IMG/VR virus record: IMGVR_UViG_3300042376_000446
Location: 1 to 24,823 of that record
DNA: 24,823 nucleotides
Source: a virus
Direction: 5' to 3' (one strand)
A program made the translations under genes and the position numbers. This document shows positions 23,850 through 24,823 of the stretch, piece by piece. The notes beneath the pieces were generated by a model, which saw nothing but the letters and a program-made list of their open reading frames with translations, was not told the origin of the DNA and did not search any database. Numbering within the stretch: position 1 is the stretch's first letter; every line of letters begins with the position of its first letter.

Positions 23850-24823
23850 TTATTTTTTTAATCCTGCTATGATTGCCCATCTATCGAAAGTAGGATCTAC
23901 TTCGATTATGCTGCGTTTAACAGGCGCGTTACCCGCGGGTTTTGACGCGAAACCAACTGATTCTCTTATGCTAGTCTTTTGGGTTTTTGTAGTAAGAGAT
24001 TCGCTAAGGGTTTGATATACAGTTTTAACTTGATCTACTGTAGTTGCCTTGTCGAATGAACTTATTACTTTAAACTTCTGAGACTCGCTCAAAGATCTTT
24101 TTGCAAATATCTTATTCATGTAAAGATTCTTTGCACTTAAGAGGTTTGTTTCTCTTAACTCACGCTGAAGACGCTTGATGGTTTCTTCCATTTTTGCTTT
24201 TTCTTCGTCGTGTTTTTTTGCTTCCTTCTTAACTGAATGAGCTAATTTCTCGTTCATTTTAGAAGATTGAGCTTTTTTAGGAGCAGCGGTAGCTTTTACG
24301 TAGGGTTCGTTAACTTGCGCTTCTTCAAGCTCTTCGTCAACGTTAACGACTTCTTCATCGCTCATTTCTTCTGGTTCGAACTCTTCGCCTTCTTCTGCGT
24401 CCATAAATGGAGCAAGAGCTTGTTTAAGTTGACCGAAAGTGATTACGATTTCTTCTTCGTCTTCTTCACCCATTTCGTCTTCTATACCTTCTTCTCCACC
24501 GAGTTCTTCTTCAGCACCTTCTTCGTCTTCGTCTGCCTCTTCAAGTTCTGATTCGTACTCTGATAGGGCTTCGAGTTCTTTTAGTACTTCGTCGAGCTCG
24601 TCTTCGGATTCATCGAGTTCTTCGTCTTTAGCTTCGTCGATTTCTTCGTCATAGGCTTCTTCTAATTCTTCATCTTTGCCTTCTTCGAGTTCTTCATCTT
24701 TAGCTTCGTCGATTTCTTCTTCTTCCTTTACAACTGGTTTTTTTCCGTGTTCAGGCTTAGTTTTATCTTTGCCTTCTTCCATTTCATCAACTTCGTCAAG
24801 TTCTTTTTCCAAAGACTCTTGAA
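23850..24823 (-). CDS. Prohead core scaffold protein, T4 gp22-like (5' end outside the window)
   Basis: The visible part is about 323 residues; the frame is open to the window edge, reading QESLEKELDE before the internal TTG at 24812, so the true start lies upstream. Residues are numbered here from that TTG. The first 165 residues are strongly acidic. There follows ITFGQLKQALAPFMD (124-138), a Lys-rich coiled coil (about 185-220), a conserved segment of ETNLLSAKNLYMNKIFAKRSLSESQKFKVISSFDKATTVDQVKTVYQTL (221-269), and a final EVDPTFDRWAIIAGLKK. The NLLSAKNLYMNK..., QK..VI..FD.A and RW..(I/L)AG(I/L)KK segments are characteristic of gp22-like scaffolds in distant T4 relatives. Scaffold proteins fill the prohead and are degraded by the gp21 protease. 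The stop is 24 bp before the capsid gene, as in T4, where gp22 precedes gp23. Confidence 0.85.
   Translation of the reverse strand, partial: QESLEKELDEVDEMEEGKDKTKPEHGKKPVVKEEEEIDEAKDEELEEGKDEELEEAYDEEIDEAKDEELDESEDELDEVLKELEALSEYESELEEADEDEEGAEEELGGEEGIEDEMGEEDEEEIVITFGQLKQALAPFMDAEEGEEFEPEEMSDEEVVNVDEELEEAQVNEPYVKATAAPKKAQSSKMNEKLAHSVKKEAKKHDEEKAKMEETIKRLQRELRETNLLSAKNLYMNKIFAKRSLSESQKFKVISSFDKATTVDQVKTVYQTLSESLTTKTQKTSIRESVGFASKPAGNAPVKRSIIEVDPTFDRWAIIAGLKK
24600..24719 (-). repeat. Tandem 24 bp repeats encoding acidic octads in the scaffold gene
   Basis: Five adjacent 24 bp units encode EEIDEAKD, EELEEGKD, EELEEAYD, EEIDEAKD and EELDESED (residues 32-71, numbered from the TTG at 24812). 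The first and fourth are identical. The surrounding sequence is also very acidic but less regular. These units are prone to slippage and copy-number change and give the scaffold its strongly charged region. Confidence 0.8.

Noticed and set aside
24439-24654. Plus-strand Ser-rich ORF (71 residues)
   Set aside because: The poly-serine product is the expected antisense of the scaffold's Glu/Asp codons (TTC/TCT/TCG repeats); not a gene.
24813-24823. TTG at 24812 as the true start of the scaffold gene
   Set aside because: The frame stays open upstream to the window edge and continues the same acidic composition, so the gene is truncated rather than started there.
1-24823. tRNA genes, CRISPR arrays, insertion sequences, integrase or attachment sites
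   Set aside because: None seen. The regular repeats are in coding sequence and in frame; no cloverleaf-like segment, transposase or terminal inverted repeats were noticed.

Overview
The window is one stretch of a tailed-phage genome (or a phage-derived contig), and every supportable gene lies on the minus strand. It reads from right (about 24823) to left (about 54) as the virion-structure region of a myovirus distantly related to T4. Recognisable T4-type parts are the prohead scaffold (gp22-like), major capsid protein (gp23-like), three neck and tail-completion proteins (gp13-, gp14- and gp15-like), tail sheath (gp18-like) and tail tube (gp19-like). A PhoH-type P-loop ATPase sits between capsid and neck genes. 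The DNA is AT-rich apart from the capsid gene. Translation starts are preceded by A-rich leaders without a visible Shine-Dalgarno sequence, which fits a Bacteroidota host. The host is an inference; no gene in the window proves it.

Layout in order of transcription: 24823-22107 head genes (scaffold, entering the window already open, then capsid), closed by a strong hairpin terminator at 22056-22086; 22015-21338 PhoH-like ATPase; 21332-18407 gp13/gp14/gp15-like neck and tail-terminator genes, tightly spaced; 18404-3038 a 15.4 kb block of ten genes for long, low-complexity, Ser/Thr/Gly/Ala-rich beta-structured proteins that look like fibres or surface adhesins, plus small accessory proteins; 2961-54 tail sheath, an unrecognised 197-residue protein, and tail tube. 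The adhesin-like block lies between gp15-like and gp18-like genes, where T4 has its terminase genes 16 and 17; no terminase, portal or protease gene is visible here.

The adhesin block is modular. One unit, an NTITFTKGDGSTFP-type strand pair followed by a glycine-rich linker, occurs eight times in four genes. Two neighbouring genes (3709-5892 and 5903-8041) are diverged tandem paralogues with conserved ends and different middles. A 948-residue protein carries about six degenerate copies of another module. Small genes (54 and 103 residues) sit between the large ones.

Genes are packed with 0-20 bp gaps or 1-4 bp overlaps, except for five gaps of 38-91 bp. All five contain the octamer ATATTTAT, in the direction of transcription, 18-26 nt before the next start codon. 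This is a candidate phage-specific late promoter element.
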